NCBI GenBank assembly: GCA_030762895.1
Contig: CM061069.1
Span: 19,545,630-19,609,629, forward strand
Source of the DNA: Sophora flavescens
Taxonomy: Eukaryota; Streptophyta; Magnoliopsida; Fabales; Fabaceae
DNA length: 64,000 nucleotides
Reading direction: 5' to 3'
Below are positions 44,808-58,500 of the stretch, piece after piece. The first letter of the stretch is position 1. Every line of letters starts with the position of its first letter. Below the pieces are notes generated by a model, which worked only from the letters and a program-made list of their open reading frames with translations, did not search any database and was not told the DNA's origin. A program made the translations under genes and the position numbers.

Positions 44808-46537
44808 TTAAGGAGAGGCCTTGTGATTATAGCCACCGATAATTGCTTCATCAGGAATGTACTTAGTCCAAAACCAATGAGACTTCCACACCCTATTCAT
44901 TTCTTCGATCGGGGTGTTCTTTGTCTCTGGGAAGAGCAAGGCAATGAAAATGGTCATGATCACCACAAATCCACCATAGAAAAAGAAGAGGCCAAACTTC
45001 AAGTGACAAAGCATACTGAGAAAAACTTCGGCAAAGAAAAAGGTGAAAACCATGTTCACCGCAACATTGATAGATTGTCCTACAGATCGAACCTCAAGAT
45101 TGCATATTTCACTAGGCACCAACCATCCTAGTGGACCCCAAGACCATGCAAATGCTGCAACGTATAAACATATAAAGAATAGGAGAAGATCGGCTTCTAC
45201 TTTGCTAAATGAGCCTTCACCGCTCACTCCAAACTTCAAAGCAATCATGACTCCAACGGCAATCTAAAAGAAATGATTATGGTTTCTAAATTAGTCATGC
45301 TAAATAATGGCAAGGTTTCTGGGATAAGTATGTTATCATTTTAATTAAAATTTAATGCATTTAACTAAGTTGCAATTTTACCTGACAAATAGCCATTTGG
45401 ATGCCACCTTCAAGGAACAAAATCTTTCTTCCAAACTTGTCCACAGTGAAGATGGAAACAAAAGTGGCAAGCACATTGACACCTCCAGAGATAACTGCGG
45501 ATATAAGGGAAGCTTCGTTGCCAAAGCCTAGAGTCTTGAAAAGGACAGGTGCATACGTGATGACATTGATGCCAGTGAGTTGTTGGAAAAATGGAATAAA
45601 AGAGCAGAAAGTGAGCTGAGGTCTGTATTTTGGTTGTCTAATGTTCTTCCATGGGTGTTCTACCATTTTGGCTGCCTCACTAGCATCAATGAGATCTTGA
45701 AACTCCTCATCAATGTCATCAGTTCCACGAATCTTTTGCAAAATTTTCCTTGCTTCATCACGTTGGCCTCTTTCAATCAAGGAGTTGGGTGTGTCACTTA
45801 AGAAGAGAGATCCAACACACATGATGACTGCAGGAACAGCTCCAACACCCAAAGAAATTCTCCATCCACTTTCACGTTTGTAGGTCCCGTAGTTTATAAG
45901 GTTTGCGACTAGAACGCCAATTGTGATCATCATTTGAAAGCCCATGTTGAGTGCACCTCGGATCTTTGCTGGAGCCATTTCAGATAAATACACTGGAACA
46001 GCCTAAACAACAATTGGGTGCAATTAGATGTGGAGAGTCGTTAAAACTTGAAAGCATAACAATGACACAAATTCTTACCTGATTGCAGTATCCCACACCC
46101 AAACCAAGCAATATGCGACCGATGATAAGCATTGCAACGTTAATAGCAAAACCATTCAACAATGCACCAACAAGGAAAAATAAGCCACCTCCAAACATTG
46201 AGGTCTTGCGTCCCAACATTCTTGTGGTTGTGGAAGCAAAAAATGAAGCTACAAGTGCTGCAAGATATAGAGATGAGGTAAATAATGTAAGGAGGTGATT
46301 GTTGAATTTACAGTATTGGCTTTCATCATGGGATTCATCTTTCATTTGTTTGTAAACACTCGGAAAGAACTTGACCAAGAATGGTTCCATGGAAGTCACT
46401 CCTCCTGTAATACCAAGATCATAACCAAAGAGTAAACCTCCCATGGCTGCCACAAAGCATGTAATTATCACGAATGGTGTGACTTTGCCCTTATATTGCC
46501 TTCCTTCTACTGAAGCAACAAAAGCACCGCCAGCCAT
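44808..46537 (-). CDS. STP: Sugar transport protein (STP-b), intact, 3 exons, 511 residues
   Basis: A plasma-membrane H+/monosaccharide symporter that imports hexoses. Exons on the minus strand are 46537-46079 (459 nt), 46002-45382 (621 nt) and 45263-44808 (456 nt). Both introns are GT-AG and fall between codons, giving 511 residues, the usual STP length. Asp40 in LFGYDLG and Arg141 in GRILLG correspond to the proton/sugar-coupling pair known in STP10. Cys76 (QYCKF) and the Cys in SMLCHLKFG correspond to its lid disulfide. YLSEMAP, QQLTGIN, DKFGRK and [11 protein letters not shown] are also present, in a 12-helix major facilitator layout. The start MAGGAFVAS is the family's normal N terminus. 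It is the only complete host gene seen and is nearly identical to STP-a. The exact STP subtype is not assigned. Confidence 0.95.
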
Positions 46538-47513
46538 CTTTCAAACTCTTGTATCTTATATAAGATGTGTGTATCTTTATTCAGGGAATGGATTCTCTCA
46601 AGTGAAAAAATAACTTGAGGAAGTAATATGGGGACTTAAACCTCCTTTCCTCCTTTATTATATTGTAAAGACTTTTTCTCTCTTCTTTTTGATGGATGGT
46701 GGGGATTTAACTGAATGGTAAAGTGCAGGAGAGAATCCATTCCTCTTTATGATCACCTCTTCTCACCTTGTTTTCTACGCATGTTAGATCTCAAATCCAT
46801 TATCATTTTATATTGTCTATAGATGCTACTGATATAACATCTTGAAAACCTAGTCAAAAGAAATTTTCTAAAATCAGAGGATGGGAAAAAAATAACTTCT
46901 TCCAGATAATAATGACATTTAAGCAATTTAGATTATTTGTCATACAAGTAATATCCTAACTTGGGAGTATAGTTACTTTGGATTTACTGTTAATGCACTA
47001 TTTTAAGGATTAAGAGCTAATTGTTGGGTTTATGTGGCAAGTACGTAGACATCCTCATCGAAACACAGAGGATAATTTTTTTGAAATAATGGCTAATAGA
47101 GTTCTATTTACAGTATAAACGTAAGCGAATGGAAAACTCACACGAAACCACTCCCCGATAAAGGCAACTTTCTTACAAAAATATGCTATCTAATTATAAC
47201 AATGATTTATTTGTTAACGTTGTTCTAGTAAATACTACATAAATATTATAAACTATCTTAAATTAATTTCTCTAATGAATAAGAAGTCTTTTCATACTAA
47301 TTTTAAAAATTAAAAATCATAATTATAATAAATTATAGTCTTTGGTATGTTATATCTCCCAAACTATTAATTAAATGAGAAATAAATTTACAAAAATCGA
47401 GCAATAATTGGTGATAAAAGTATAACTAATAATTCATCATTAACCTATATACAATTCTGGTTTAAATAAGTTTTTTCGTCCCTAAAAATTTCATGATTTT
47501 TGGTTTTAGTCCA
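46538..47513. promoter_or_regulatory. Upstream (5') region of STP-b
   Basis: Nearly identical to 18042-19017. AT-rich with a TATA-like box close to the ATG (46555-46564). No other gene. Beyond 47514 lies the next unit, so the promoter region of STP-b is followed within 1.5 kb by the LTR/CACTA insertion, as for STP-a. Confidence 0.4.
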
Positions 47514-47526
47514 TAGACTTTTTTTC

Positions 47527-47742
47527 TTAGGATCTCATCCCTATAATTTCAAGAGTCAAGGACTTCTCTGCTATCTTCTTTCCAAAACTGGGGTCAAGAA
47601 CCACATTTTCAGCTTCAACAAGATCCCTAGGAGAACTCATAACAGGGTCGGGTTCTATATCGTGCACCTTTTTCTTACTCCCGAGAAGGAGATCTTCTTC
47701 TTCGGATGAGCGGAGGAAGGGGGAGGCATCACTTGCTTTCAC
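47527..47742 (-). CDS. 71-codon ORF, possible LINE ORF1-like remnant (copy 3)
   Basis: Nearly the same as 19031-19246 (one residue differs, Gly for Arg). The frame is unbroken. Function unknown. See the copies at 9464 and 19031. Confidence 0.3.
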   Translation of the reverse strand: MKASDASPFLRSSEEEDLLLGSKKKVHDIEPDPVMSSPRDLVEAENVVLDPSFGKKIAEKSLTLEIIGMRS

Positions 47743-48578
47743 AGAACTCCGGAGAAGGGTATAACTTTTTTATTTAATTATATGATAGAAAATAAAATAA
47801 AATGTAAGTATTTTCTTATCTTCTCCATCCGATATTAATAGTTGAAATCTTGACTAATTTTTGGCAATTCAATGTTATTTTCTTATTTTTACCATAAGTA
47901 TAAATTGATTAACATAGAAATCATAGATAAAATATAATACATTTGGCGATGAATATTTTTTATGAAAGTGCATTAACGTTTAAATTGTGACACCTCAACT
48001 CGGGTCATCCTATGGTTACCCGTTTGCGGAAATAAAACTTAATTTGCTGGTTACTTTCGGAAAATAATGTTTTCTCAACGTTTATCTTTTCAAAATATGG
48101 TGATAATAATTTTTTTTTCTTTTTAACCTCAAAACAACAACGAAATCAAACCACACTTAAATACATACTGTATATAAGTTATACAACTATATTGCCTCGT
48201 ATGTTTTCACACCTAGATCCTTACCAGTTAATTTATTCTTAAAACATAAAATAACACCATAGGACCTAAGCTCACTACTACAGAAAAGGGTTTTAGCAGC
48301 GCACTTTCAGTAGCACTTCAATGAAAAACGCTACTAAAAAATAGGCGGAAGGTTTTTAATAGCGCTTCCTTAAGATAGCGCTATCTATTCCTTATTCTAA
48401 GACAGTGCTCCTTTAAGAAAACGCTATTAAATGTAGATTGATAGGAATAGATAGCGTTTTCTTGAGGAAGCGCTATTATAAGTAAGAGAATAGATAGCGT
48501 TTCCTTAAAAAAACGCTATCATAGGTAAGTAAATAGGTAGCGCTTTTTCAAAGAAGCGCTATCTATTCCCCTTATACT

Positions 48579-49090
48579 AAATCTTTCTCTCGCGGCTCTT
48601 TTCCCTCGTTCTCAAACCCTCATTCTCAAACTTTGTTTTTGACTTCTCTTTTCCCCAAATCAGTGAGTGAGACTTTGTTTTCTAGTGTGCTGCGATCTTT
48701 GTCCCCTACGCCGTACGTCCCCCTTTGCTCTCTCTGCAGTTTCGTTCTCCATCGGTGACACTGACGTTCGTCCCCCTTTCCCGCCGCTGCTCGAACCAGA
48801 TCGGACACTGCAACCTCACGACCTCACAAGAGCCACCGCAAAAACAGTAATCCCGCTAGCTCTGCCAAATGTCGAGCTCGGTCCTCCGCCGTGATGTGGA
48901 GACCAAAGAGAAGACGATGCTGTTGCTAGATCCATTTCCTTCTTCGAGCTTACAGTCGTCGTCGCGATTTCCTCCGCTTCTCAGATCCGCCATCGTGCCT
49001 CTAACCACCGCCTTGTGACCGGCCGTAGCACGAAAACTGTCGTCATGCCTTAAACCGCCTCCGAGCAGCAGATTCGAACAAAATAACCAG
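48579..49090 (+). pseudogene. Captured 5'-exon-like sequence of unknown gene (copy B)
   Basis: Counterpart of 20085-20600. The long Ser-rich frame of copy A is broken here by extra bases in 'ccttgtgaccggccgtag' and 'gaaaactgtcg' (copy A: cctgtgaccgccgtag, gaaactgtcg), i.e. at CTG and CCG. The donor gene is not recognised. Confidence 0.4.
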
Positions 49091-49679
49091 CAAAATATCC
49101 TTCATTCTTTTAAAATATTCATTACTATTGTTTTCTTTAATGCTGTTTATGCCATAGTTGCATTTTCAAGTGTAATCTTCTTCACTAGGTGCTATTTCCC
49201 ATGTTCTTCTCTATATGATTACGGCTAAATTCATGAAAATGGTAGCTGCTAAATCACCAGGAGTTTGAATCTGGATTTATTTTACTGGAAGCACACCTTT
49301 TGTTTGATAAAATCCCAAGGAATGCAAATCAGAAGCTATTGGAAAAGAGCCCAAGCTCATTTGGATGTTTAAAGAGCATGTAATTGAGGGATTTGTCTGG
49401 ATGTTGGTTCAATACGAAGGAGCGGATTTGTGCATATGGGAACACGTCAAGTGCTTGATAAAATCATCAGGTGATATGGTTCCTTGGACTTCAACTTTCT
49501 TTTCTTGCTTGAGTGAAATCGATCTGTTGTGTTTGATATACATGCTGTAAGAGCCTTGTGATGATGATTCATACTGATCTTGTTTTAGTTTCTCTAAATT
49601 CAAACCATCCAGGATCAGTTTTGGTTTCTGGTGTTCTTTGTGGAGACATGACCATGATATTTGATTTACTTCTCTGCAG

Positions 49680-49936
49680 ATTTGTTTGGAGATATGCTTT
49701 GAGCCAAGTTCCACACCTTGTGGTCATAGGTACATTTCAAATCAGAAGACAAACACCCCATTAATCTGAATTTCTTATTTGGCTGGAAATTTTTCTTGTG
49801 GGAGGTACACATTTTAATATATAATTCCTAGATTTCTGATTCAAAATCAACAATTTTGCAGCTTTTGTAGAAAATGTCTTCGATCTGCTGCAGATAAGTG
49901 TGGCAAAAGGTGCCCAAAATTCAGGCAACTAATAAG
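49680..49936 (+). pseudogene. Captured RING-finger gene fragment (copy B)
   Basis: Same two exons as copy A (49680-49729 and 49862-49936) with ICLEICFEPSSTPCGH and FCRKCLRSAADKCGKRCPKF. The last RING cysteine is again Phe, so that change predates the duplication. Confidence 0.7.
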
Positions 49937-50834
49937 GTATTTCTAAGTGCTCTGCTTTGCTTCTCGTTGTGAACTGATCTCTCGAATCCTGTGTTAGCTG
50001 TTTATTTTTTTTATGTAATTATTGATCCTGTTGAATCTGATTTGCAATTTTGTGTTTTTGCCTTAGAAGGAACCATAGATTCCCAAAGAGGATCTTTAAG
50101 ATGGATTTATTTCTGTTTGAGGAACTGTAAATAAGATTTGCCATAGTTAAACTGCTAGAAATGTTCTTAAAGGTGCTTCGTGTCTAACATTTTTATAGGT
50201 GCTTCGTGGAATCTTAAAAAAAGGCTCATAATTGATAATTTACCTAATTGTTCTTTGATTAATAAAAAGTTATGGTAGCATGTTGATAGTGGTACACAAT
50301 TCTAAGATCCAGCACAAGATCTGTTTTTTCGTTTGTTACAACTTAATTTCATACTAATTGTTAGAAAGGAGCTCCATAATCCTTGTGTTAAGCTGATTAG
50401 AATGGGTCAAATGATTTCTCTATTGAGCTAATAATGGATTGAAGAAGAGCCTTGCTAGTATGTTGATAGTAGAGGTTTGTGATGGCTATTGAGCTAATAA
50501 TGGATTGTTAATTCTGACCCTCATTCTAAAGTGCTGAAGATTTGTATCGTTTTGAGAAACTACTCTTGAGCATCATGCTCTATATTCGTTATGTCATCAA
50601 ATTGAGCCATCATGCTCTATATTCACTATGTTCGTTAGAGATTTGGATCTTTGTTGATATCATCCTTTTCCCGGGTATAAATTGCAGAGGATGGTTGAAA
50701 TGCTCAGTTATTTTGCTATAGCCTTTTTATTATTGTAAATGGCAGCTAGGTTGTTTTGTGAGTACTGTGGCAAATTGATGGTGCAGAGTTCTAGATGCCA
50801 CTTGTATCCTTTAAGATTTGGTTTGATTTAAAAA

Positions 50835-51146
50835 TGATGTTGCTGTATGTTAAGTTAAGATACATTTTAAAAGTTGTATCAGCTGCTGCATGGGTGATTG
50901 TTCTCTCAGTTATTTATGCGTATACTTGGGATAATCCTCCTGGGTTTGCTCAAAGCATCAAAAGTTGGTTGGGAAGCAATTCAAGGGTGCCTTCACTGTT
51001 TATTTTGGCTGTTGTTATCTACCTGTCCCCGAATATGCTCGCTGCTATATTTAATTTCTAACTTGGTGTTTCTAATGCCTTATAATTTCCAGCCTCGTTT
51101 GTATGTTGGTAGGGGAATGCATGAATGCACATTTTCCCTTTTCAAG
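50835..51146 (+). pseudogene. Captured callose synthase fragment, copy c
   Basis: The frame is open and the same as copy b (AYTWDNPPGFAQSIKSW, FILAVVIYLSPNMLA, then PRLYVGRGMHE). In copy a the same stretch is frameshifted, which suggests that the copy a damage is an error or very recent. Confidence 0.82.
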
Positions 51147-51238
51147 TAAGAATCTAATGTCAAGAAATTTCTTTTTGCTGTCAATGGTGTAATATGGATA
51201 GGCGTGTGATGTTAATCTGTCATTGTTTATAAATGCAG

Positions 51239-51550
51239 GTTACAATATTCTGCTGTCAGGGAGCAACACAAATTGTTGCAGAAGGAGGCAGAATTCCTAA
51301 AGTTGCTTCTATGCTACGAAAGATTCCTGGAATTGGAGACTACACTTTCTTTGGAGCAATTGCCTCTATAGCATTCAACGAGGTGGGCAGTTTATGTGAT
51401 TTTGGTCCCCAAAAGTAACTATTGGCTATTGCTCATGCATTAAATTATCGGGTTGTACCTGTTGTTGATGGAAATCTTGTAAGGGTGATTCCTAGACTAA
51501 GGGATATTTCCGAAAATACAAAAGCTTAATCAACATTAAATAGATTTTGT
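51239..51550 (+). pseudogene. MUTYH: Captured MUTYH fragment, copy c
   Basis: Exon 1 reads KIPGIGDYT then 'ttctttggagca' in place of 'gctggagca', a lengthening at CTG. Exon 2 (about 51450-51550) retains VVPVVDGN but then carries about ten substitutions in 80 bases relative to copies a, b and d, including a stop. The cluster is unlike the rest of the duplication. Confidence 0.8.
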
Positions 51551-51779
51551 TGAGTTTTTGTGAACTCCTAGAAAAAGTTATTCAGCATTTTTATGTAAAA
51601 GAATGTCCAAGTATTTTCATGATGAGTCTCAATACCTATACTTTCAAGGTTTAACAGTTTCTAAAGTGTGGCTCGTTGTTCTAGCCTGTAATAATTGGCC
51701 TATATTAAGAAGACAGGCTATGCTGCTATACGAGCTTCTGGTCTTGCTATTGCCTATTGTTAATACTTTTTGACTGCGA

Positions 51780-52627
51780 GGGAGGAGGATGGTGTAATAC
51801 AATTAGAAAGCGTGTCTATAGAAAAGCTACCGACCATGGTTCCTCAAATTACATGGAAAATCAAATACCATTCACGGGAATATTGAGCAATAAAGTCAAG
51901 AAAACCCTGGTCTTCACCTTTACCCTACTCATGCCTACATTTTGTTACTCTTGGTCAATTTAAACTTTGCACTCCTGGAGGCTGCAACATATGTATACTC
52001 AAGTCTGTGTTTTGTCATTTTTCTGAACATAATCATTTGTGCACAGATTTCTTCAATTGGAATAGAGTCAAATTGCGGATGCTTGTGATGGGGCATCTTT
52101 CAATGGAGATAGTCAAGATGAGGTCAGTAAGAGTATCACATCACATATTTTTTTAATCATAATTGCATCTCATGCAGGGAACTTTTACGATATAATTTGT
52201 TCACGGTTTCAATTTATGGCGAAGTGGACATTTAAATTTTCAAATATCAACAAAAAATATGTTGTAATATAAAACATCCGAAACGTGGAATCAACAAACC
52301 TATTTGTTTATTTGTGTCTTTCTTGATGTGGATGACATCTTTCTAATGAACAAGTTTCTCTTAAATCTCCTTTACTTTGCTGGTGAGTTAATTGTTATGG
52401 AAAGATTCATTAGTTTGGAATTTGTGATTGCATTGATATGTGAATTTGCCTCTTTTTTCGATCCGCACAACTTCAGTTCCGAGGACAAAAAAATTGGCTG
52501 CCTGCAATTGAGGAGTTAATGTCCAAAGGAATGCAGAATGCCAACCAGGTTTCCTATTTCTGTGGCTACAGTGGCATCTGCTGTTGTAGCCATCACAGCA
52601 GCAGCATCTGCAACCAGTAAGGATGAG
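51780..52627 (+). pseudogene. Captured pectin acetylesterase and VAN3-binding fragment, copy c
   Basis: Pectin acetylesterase exons lie at about 51782-51910, 52047-52130 and 52463-52549, with the third intact (FRGQKNWLPAIEELMSKGMQ). The VAN3-binding part (about 52550-52627) reads cleanly as ATVASAVVAITAAASATSKD before stopping at the CACTA-1 junction. Small indels at CAG/CTG sites break exon 1. Confidence 0.75.
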
Positions 52628-53670
52628 AACCGATGTGTAAAACGAGGCGGTGGCATTTTTGAAATTAAAACCAAATTATTACACATCGGTTTATAAATAA
52701 CCGATGTATAAAAGTACAAAGAAAAAAAAAGAAAATAAAATCTTACTTTTACACATCGGTTTCTATATAACCGATGTAGAAAAGTATAAAGAAAAAAAAA
52801 AAGAAAATAAAATCTTACTTTTACACATCAGTTTCTATATAACCGATGTAGAAAGAAAAAAAAGAAAATAAAATCTTACTTTTACACATCGGTTCCTTAT
52901 AACCGATGTAGAAAATTATACAGAAAAAAAAAAGAAAATAAATATTACTTTTACACATCGGTTTTAAGTAACCGATGTATAAAATTTAAAAGAAAAAATC
53001 AGAATTTAAAAGTTTAATGTTTACACATCGGCTTCTTAATAACCGATGTGTATAAGATGTTTAACACATCGGTTTTAGTTATAACCGATGTGTAATAGTC
53101 CCAATTTTTCCTTTTCCCTCCTTCGCTTCCGCGCATTATCCCATTCTTTCAGAAAACCCCATTCTTTCCTCCTCCGCGACCTAGTTCCCCTCCTCCCCCA
53201 AACATCAACTCACCACTACCGCCGCGAGCACCACCACCACTACCGTGTGTGCCTCTCTCATACCTTCATCGTCGCGACCATCATCTCTGGTGAGTCTCTT
53301 CTCTTTCTACTCTGATCTTCTCTCATCTATCTACTCTATCTTTGAAGCTTCAATGTCATTCTCTCCTTTCTCATTGAAGCTATCTGTCTCATTGAAGCTT
53401 CGGCCGCCACTTCTCTTCCCTTCTCCACTCCGCTCAGTTGCGCAATAAGAACCCTAACCGCGTGAACCTTAACAGAGAGTAGTTTTGGCATTAGGTCTTC
53501 CCAATTCCCTACCCTTAAGTGTAGTAGTTCAGTTGGTTTATGTTTTCAATGTTCTTGTTATTCAGCTCAGTCATATTGTTTTTAATCTGTTTCTTTTTAT
53601 TTTTCTTTTAACAATTCTAACTTGTATTCTTGTTTCCTACCTTTAAGAATCCCGGAAATCTTCTCTGCTT

Positions 53671-54170
53671 CAGACCTGAGCTTCTTCAGAAGAAACTTCT
53701 ACTTCTGTAGATGCTAACGAGTTGTTCACAGATTTGAAGGAAAAGGCAAGTCCAATTTAATTTTTTCCTGAACTTCTTTTTGGCAAATCCACAATCTTGC
53801 GATTCCAATATTCTCTTTGGCAGCCTTTCTTTTAACCAAGTGAAATAAAATCCTCCATTTATCATTATCAGTGGGATGCTGTTGAAAACAAGTCCACAGT
53901 ACTGCTTTATGGTGGTGGGGTTATAGTTTTTGTTTGGCTATCTTCGATTCTTGTGAGTGCCATCAACTCAGTTCCCTTGGTAAGTCATCATTCTTGTTGA
54001 ATATTATTCACTTTTCTCATATTTTGTCATCACCTCCGATGGTAGCGCCATTGGCTAGCATGCATATATGCTTCATTAATTATACTATAGAAAGCTTGGT
54101 GAACTAATCTGAAATAATCTTATTTATGTTTCAGCTTCCAAAGGTTTTGGAGTTGGTAGGGCTAGGGTAC
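53671..54170 (+). pseudogene. CURT1: Captured CURT1 fragment (copy B)
   Basis: Three exons as in copy A, with the central one reading WDAVENKSTVLLYGGG and SSILVSAINSVP (about 53872-53979). The captured leader-like sequence lies upstream (53097-53670). No coding difference from copy A was noticed. Confidence 0.8.
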
Positions 54171-55522
54171 TAATTTGTTGCTAACCACTTGGCAACCCCT
54201 TTAACGTCTCGTGCCCTCCTCTTCTCACAAGTCACCTTTAGCGGCCGCATCCTTTAGAGGTAGGTTTCTTTCCTTCACTTGTTATTGGTGGTTATTGCTG
54301 GTTAGTTCTCTAATTGGTGGTTATTGCTGGTTAGTTCTCATATATATTAAGGTGTTAAGTGCTACATACCGAGTAGTTCATTGTATTAGGTAGATGCTAA
54401 GTGCTAGGTGTTTCCCTTGAACATAATGTTTGAAAACTAGTGTCAAGAACATAATGTTTTCTTCTCATAATGTTTTAAGATCACTTTCTAGTTACTAGAT
54501 TTCATGAGAAGAAAACATTATGTTCTTGACACTAGTTTCGGGAATGAAGGAATTACCACTCTCTTCTACATCTATAAATAGTTCTGTTAACATTTATTAA
54601 TTGAAGCATTATGTTTATTGATGTTTGAAAACTGAAAAATTATGAAGCTAATTAATGCTCGGTCAAATTTATTGGTCTCCTACATTCTTTCGTAGCTCAC
54701 TAGAGAGGGATAAGAACCTCATTTTTTAGGAGAAAAATGCTAAGCATGTTGGACATCAATCAATGGAATGATGAATATTGTCTTTGGTTTCATTATAAAG
54801 TAGGCAAGTCATTAGAAACACTTGATGTGAGGATCATCTCCATTTGAGGTCCACATGGGTATAGTTTTTTGTTGGGGTTGGATTTCTAGTTTACTAGGTA
54901 ATAGGCTTATTGTTGGCATTAAAATGATGATTAACATATATTAGGATGATGTTTTAGCCAATTACTCAATTAAGAAATATATGGTTGTTAGTTTTTCAAA
55001 TACTAGTGCGCTTTTCCAATCTCCCCTTGCATTGGACTTGGGGATTGGAGTGTTTTATTATTTTTCTTAATGTTAATTATTTAGTAAAGCCTTAGTTTCC
55101 GTTTGAGATGCAATACTAATGAGCGTACGTGTACGTGTACGTGCTTAATATACCGCTCATTGTGTTGGATCTTGAATTGTCCAAAGTTGGACAGTTTGGG
55201 AAAAAACTTTTTCTTAATTCAGTTATAATAGTTATTCATTGATTCTAATGTTATATACTTGATGAAAGTTCGGATTGATACATTTCCTTTCGTTCTCCGG
55301 GTGCATACTTTATCGTGGTGGATGTCATCGCGTTCAAGTAGTGTACGTCGGAGACCGCGGGGAAATGCTGCCAAAATTTTGTCGAGTATGAGCATGAGAG
55401 TTAATGACTAACTGTTAACCGAATGTTGAAAAAGTTTCTTCTCGAATGGGATAGGGCCATACCCTGTCATAAGAAGTGGTTGATGAATATGTTGGACTAA
55501 GTACGAAGGTATTGGTTTAGTC
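54171..55522. other. Leader/intergenic region of CACTA-1 before TNP2 (copy B)
   Basis: Counterpart of 25681-27039, including the 35-bp inverted repeat (about 54433-54537) and the gtacgt tract near 55126. No gene recognised. Confidence 0.4.
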
Positions 55523-58500
55523 ATGGATCGCGGTTGGATGAATGCTAGACGGACAAGTGATGAGTATGAGAATGGAGTGGAAGATTTTCTACAGTTTGCA
55601 AAAACAAATGCTCCTGATAGTGGTAATGGAAGGTTTTATTGTCCTTGTGTTAACTGTTTGAATGAGAGACGACTAGAAGCCGAGGAGATACGTGATCATC
55701 TTATTTGTGAGGGGATTTGCAAGAGTTATACAACATGGATATGCCATGGTGAATCGTTAGACAGGCCGAGGGTGTCGGATAGAGAGGAAGTTGATGACGT
55801 GGAAATGGACGATGGACTAGAGGACATGATCCGTGATGTTGGGCAAGAGTCTTTTCGGCGCGCACATGTGTATGATACTTTGTGCAGTGATGCGCAAGTG
55901 GCTTTGTATCCGGGTGCACTAATTTCACACGGTTGTCGGCGGTGTTAAGATTGTTCAATGTGAAGGCGAGAAATGGGTGGAGCGATAAAAGCTTTACCGA
56001 ATTGCTTGAGTTGTTGAAAGAAATGCTTCCGAGGGCAACACATTGCCATCTCGAAACTATGAGGCGAAGAAGATATTGTGTCCGATGGGTATGGAGTATA
56101 AGAAAATACACGCTTGCCCCAATGATTGCATATTGTACAGGAAAGAGTTTGAAGAGATGCACGAGTGCCCCGGATGTGGGGTATCACGCTACAAAGTGAA
56201 GGATGGTGATTCTAGTTGTGATGTGGTCACCAAAGGTCCTCCCCGAAGGTGTTATGGTATCTTCCCGTGATTCCGCGGTTCAAGCGATTGTTTGCTAATG
56301 TAAATGACGCAAAGAACATTAGATGGCATGCAGATGAGAGGAAGTGTGATGGACAGCTTCGCCATCCGGCCGATTCTTTGCAATGGAAGAGAATTGATAG
56401 TTTGTTTCCGGATTTCGGCAATGAGCCCGAAACCTCGGGCTTGGACTTGCTACCGATGGAATGAATCCATATGGAAACTTAAGTAGTATTCATAGTTCAT
56501 GGCCTGTTCTCCTTGTAATTTACAACCTGTCTCCTTTGTTGTGCATGAAGTGCAAATACATTATGTTAAGTATGATGATTTCGGTCCTAAACAGCCAGGA
56601 AATGATATTGATGTTTATCTCGAGTCCCTTGATTGAAGACTTGAGAATGATGTGGGATGAAGGCGTTGATGTGATCGACGGGTATTGCCGTGAGACATTC
56701 GGATTGCGTGCCATGTTATTTTGCACCATCAAGGACTTTCCAAAGATATACGGGAACTGTGTGGGTATAGTGTTAAGGGGCATAAAGCATGTCCAATATG
56801 TGAAGAAGGCACATGTTACCATCAACTGCAACATGGAAGGAAGACGGTCTACCTTGGGCATCGGAGATTTCTCCGACGTAATCATCCTTATCGTAGATTG
56901 AGGAAAGCTTTCAATGGACTTCCGGAGAATGACATTGCTCCGGTGGCCTTGACCGGAGATCAAGTTTATGAAAGGGTGAACAACACTAATGTTATCTATG
57001 GGAAGACCCGGAAGAAGGCTACGAGAGAAGAAAATATGGAAGAAGAGGTCGATCTTCTTTGATCTTCCATACTTGGTGCAAGCTTGATGTAAGACATTGT
57101 ATTGATGTGATGCATGTAGAGAAAAATGTGTGTGACAGTTTAATCGGAACGCTTCTCAACATTCAAGGCAAGACAAAGGATGGTGTGAATGCTCGCCTGG
57201 ATCTAGTTGCGATGGGTATACGAGAGCAGTTAGCTCCACTTAAAGTGGGGGATAAGAAGACTTATTTGCCCCAAAGATGTCATACTTTATCAAAAAAAGA
57301 GAAAAGAAGTTTCGTGAATGTCTACGGGAGTCAAGGTGCCACAGGGTTACTCTTCAAATATCGGAAGACTTGTCTCAATGAAAGATCTCAAATTAGTTGG
57401 CTTAAAGTCTCATGATTGTCATGTCTTGATGCAACAACTACTACCGGTGGCCATTCGTGACATATTGCCTAAAAAAGTCAGACATGCCATTACTAGGTTA
57501 TGCTTATTCTTCAATGCTATATGTAGCAAGGTCATTGACACTAAAAATTTGGATGAGTTGGAAAATGAAGCAGCCATTGTATTGTGCCAATTGGAGATGT
57601 ATTTTCCACCTTCATTTTTTGACATCATGGTTCATTTGATTGTTCATCTAGTGAGGGAGATTAGATTGTGCGGTCCCGTTTATTTAAGGTGGATGTACCC
57701 GGTTGAGCGATACATGAAGATCCTGAAAGGATATATGAAAAATCCACACCGTCCCGAAGCATCTATTGTTGAAAGGTATGTTGCAGAAGAAGCTATTGAG
57801 TTTTGTACAGACTACATGTCAGAAGCGGAACCTGTAGGGCTTCTGAAGTCTCATCACGAAGGAAGATATGATGGTAAGGGTACACGAGGTATCACTGTTA
57901 AGAGCATGGATCGGGAGGAAGTGCTTCAAGCACATTTGTATATATTGAATAACACTGATGAGGTTGAACCATACTTATGTGAGCATAAAAGCATCATCAA
58001 TGAAACTTACCCTAGAATGAATGAAAAATGGTGTTTGAACAAGCATAACAAGACTTTCTTGAACTGGTTTAAAGAAAAAAATTGCAAAGGATGGTACTGC
58101 TTACGCTACATTAAAATGGCTAGCACAGGGGCCTAACTTTGATGTCATATGCTTTGGTGGAGTACGATATCAATAAGTTTTCCTTCTATACAAAGTCCCA
58201 GGATGACAAAAGTACTATGCAAAATAGTGGGGTTATGGTCGTCGCTGAGTCCATGCATTTCTCTAGTTCGAAAGATAAAAACCCGTTATGGCATCGGTTT
58301 CATACTTTGGAATCATTGAAGAGATATGGGAGGTTGATTACACGAAGTTTAGAGTACCTGTTTTTAAATGTCAATGGGTCGACAAGATAACAATGGTGTG
58401 CAAACCGATGAGTTAGGATTCAAATTGGTGGACCTTAGTAAGGTAGGTAATAAAGAGGAACCTTTCATCATGGCATCCCAAGCAAAACAAGTGTTTTATA

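Larger units (their letters stand above)
50533..52627 (+). repeat. 2.1-kb captured-gene segment, copy c
   Basis: Counterpart of 22043-24140 in the duplicated unit. It ends at the same 'ggatgag' junction with CACTA-1 (52628), so the rearranged junction existed before the 28.5-kb duplication. Several CTG/CAG sites that are garbled in copy a are intact here, and others are garbled only here. Confidence 0.85.
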
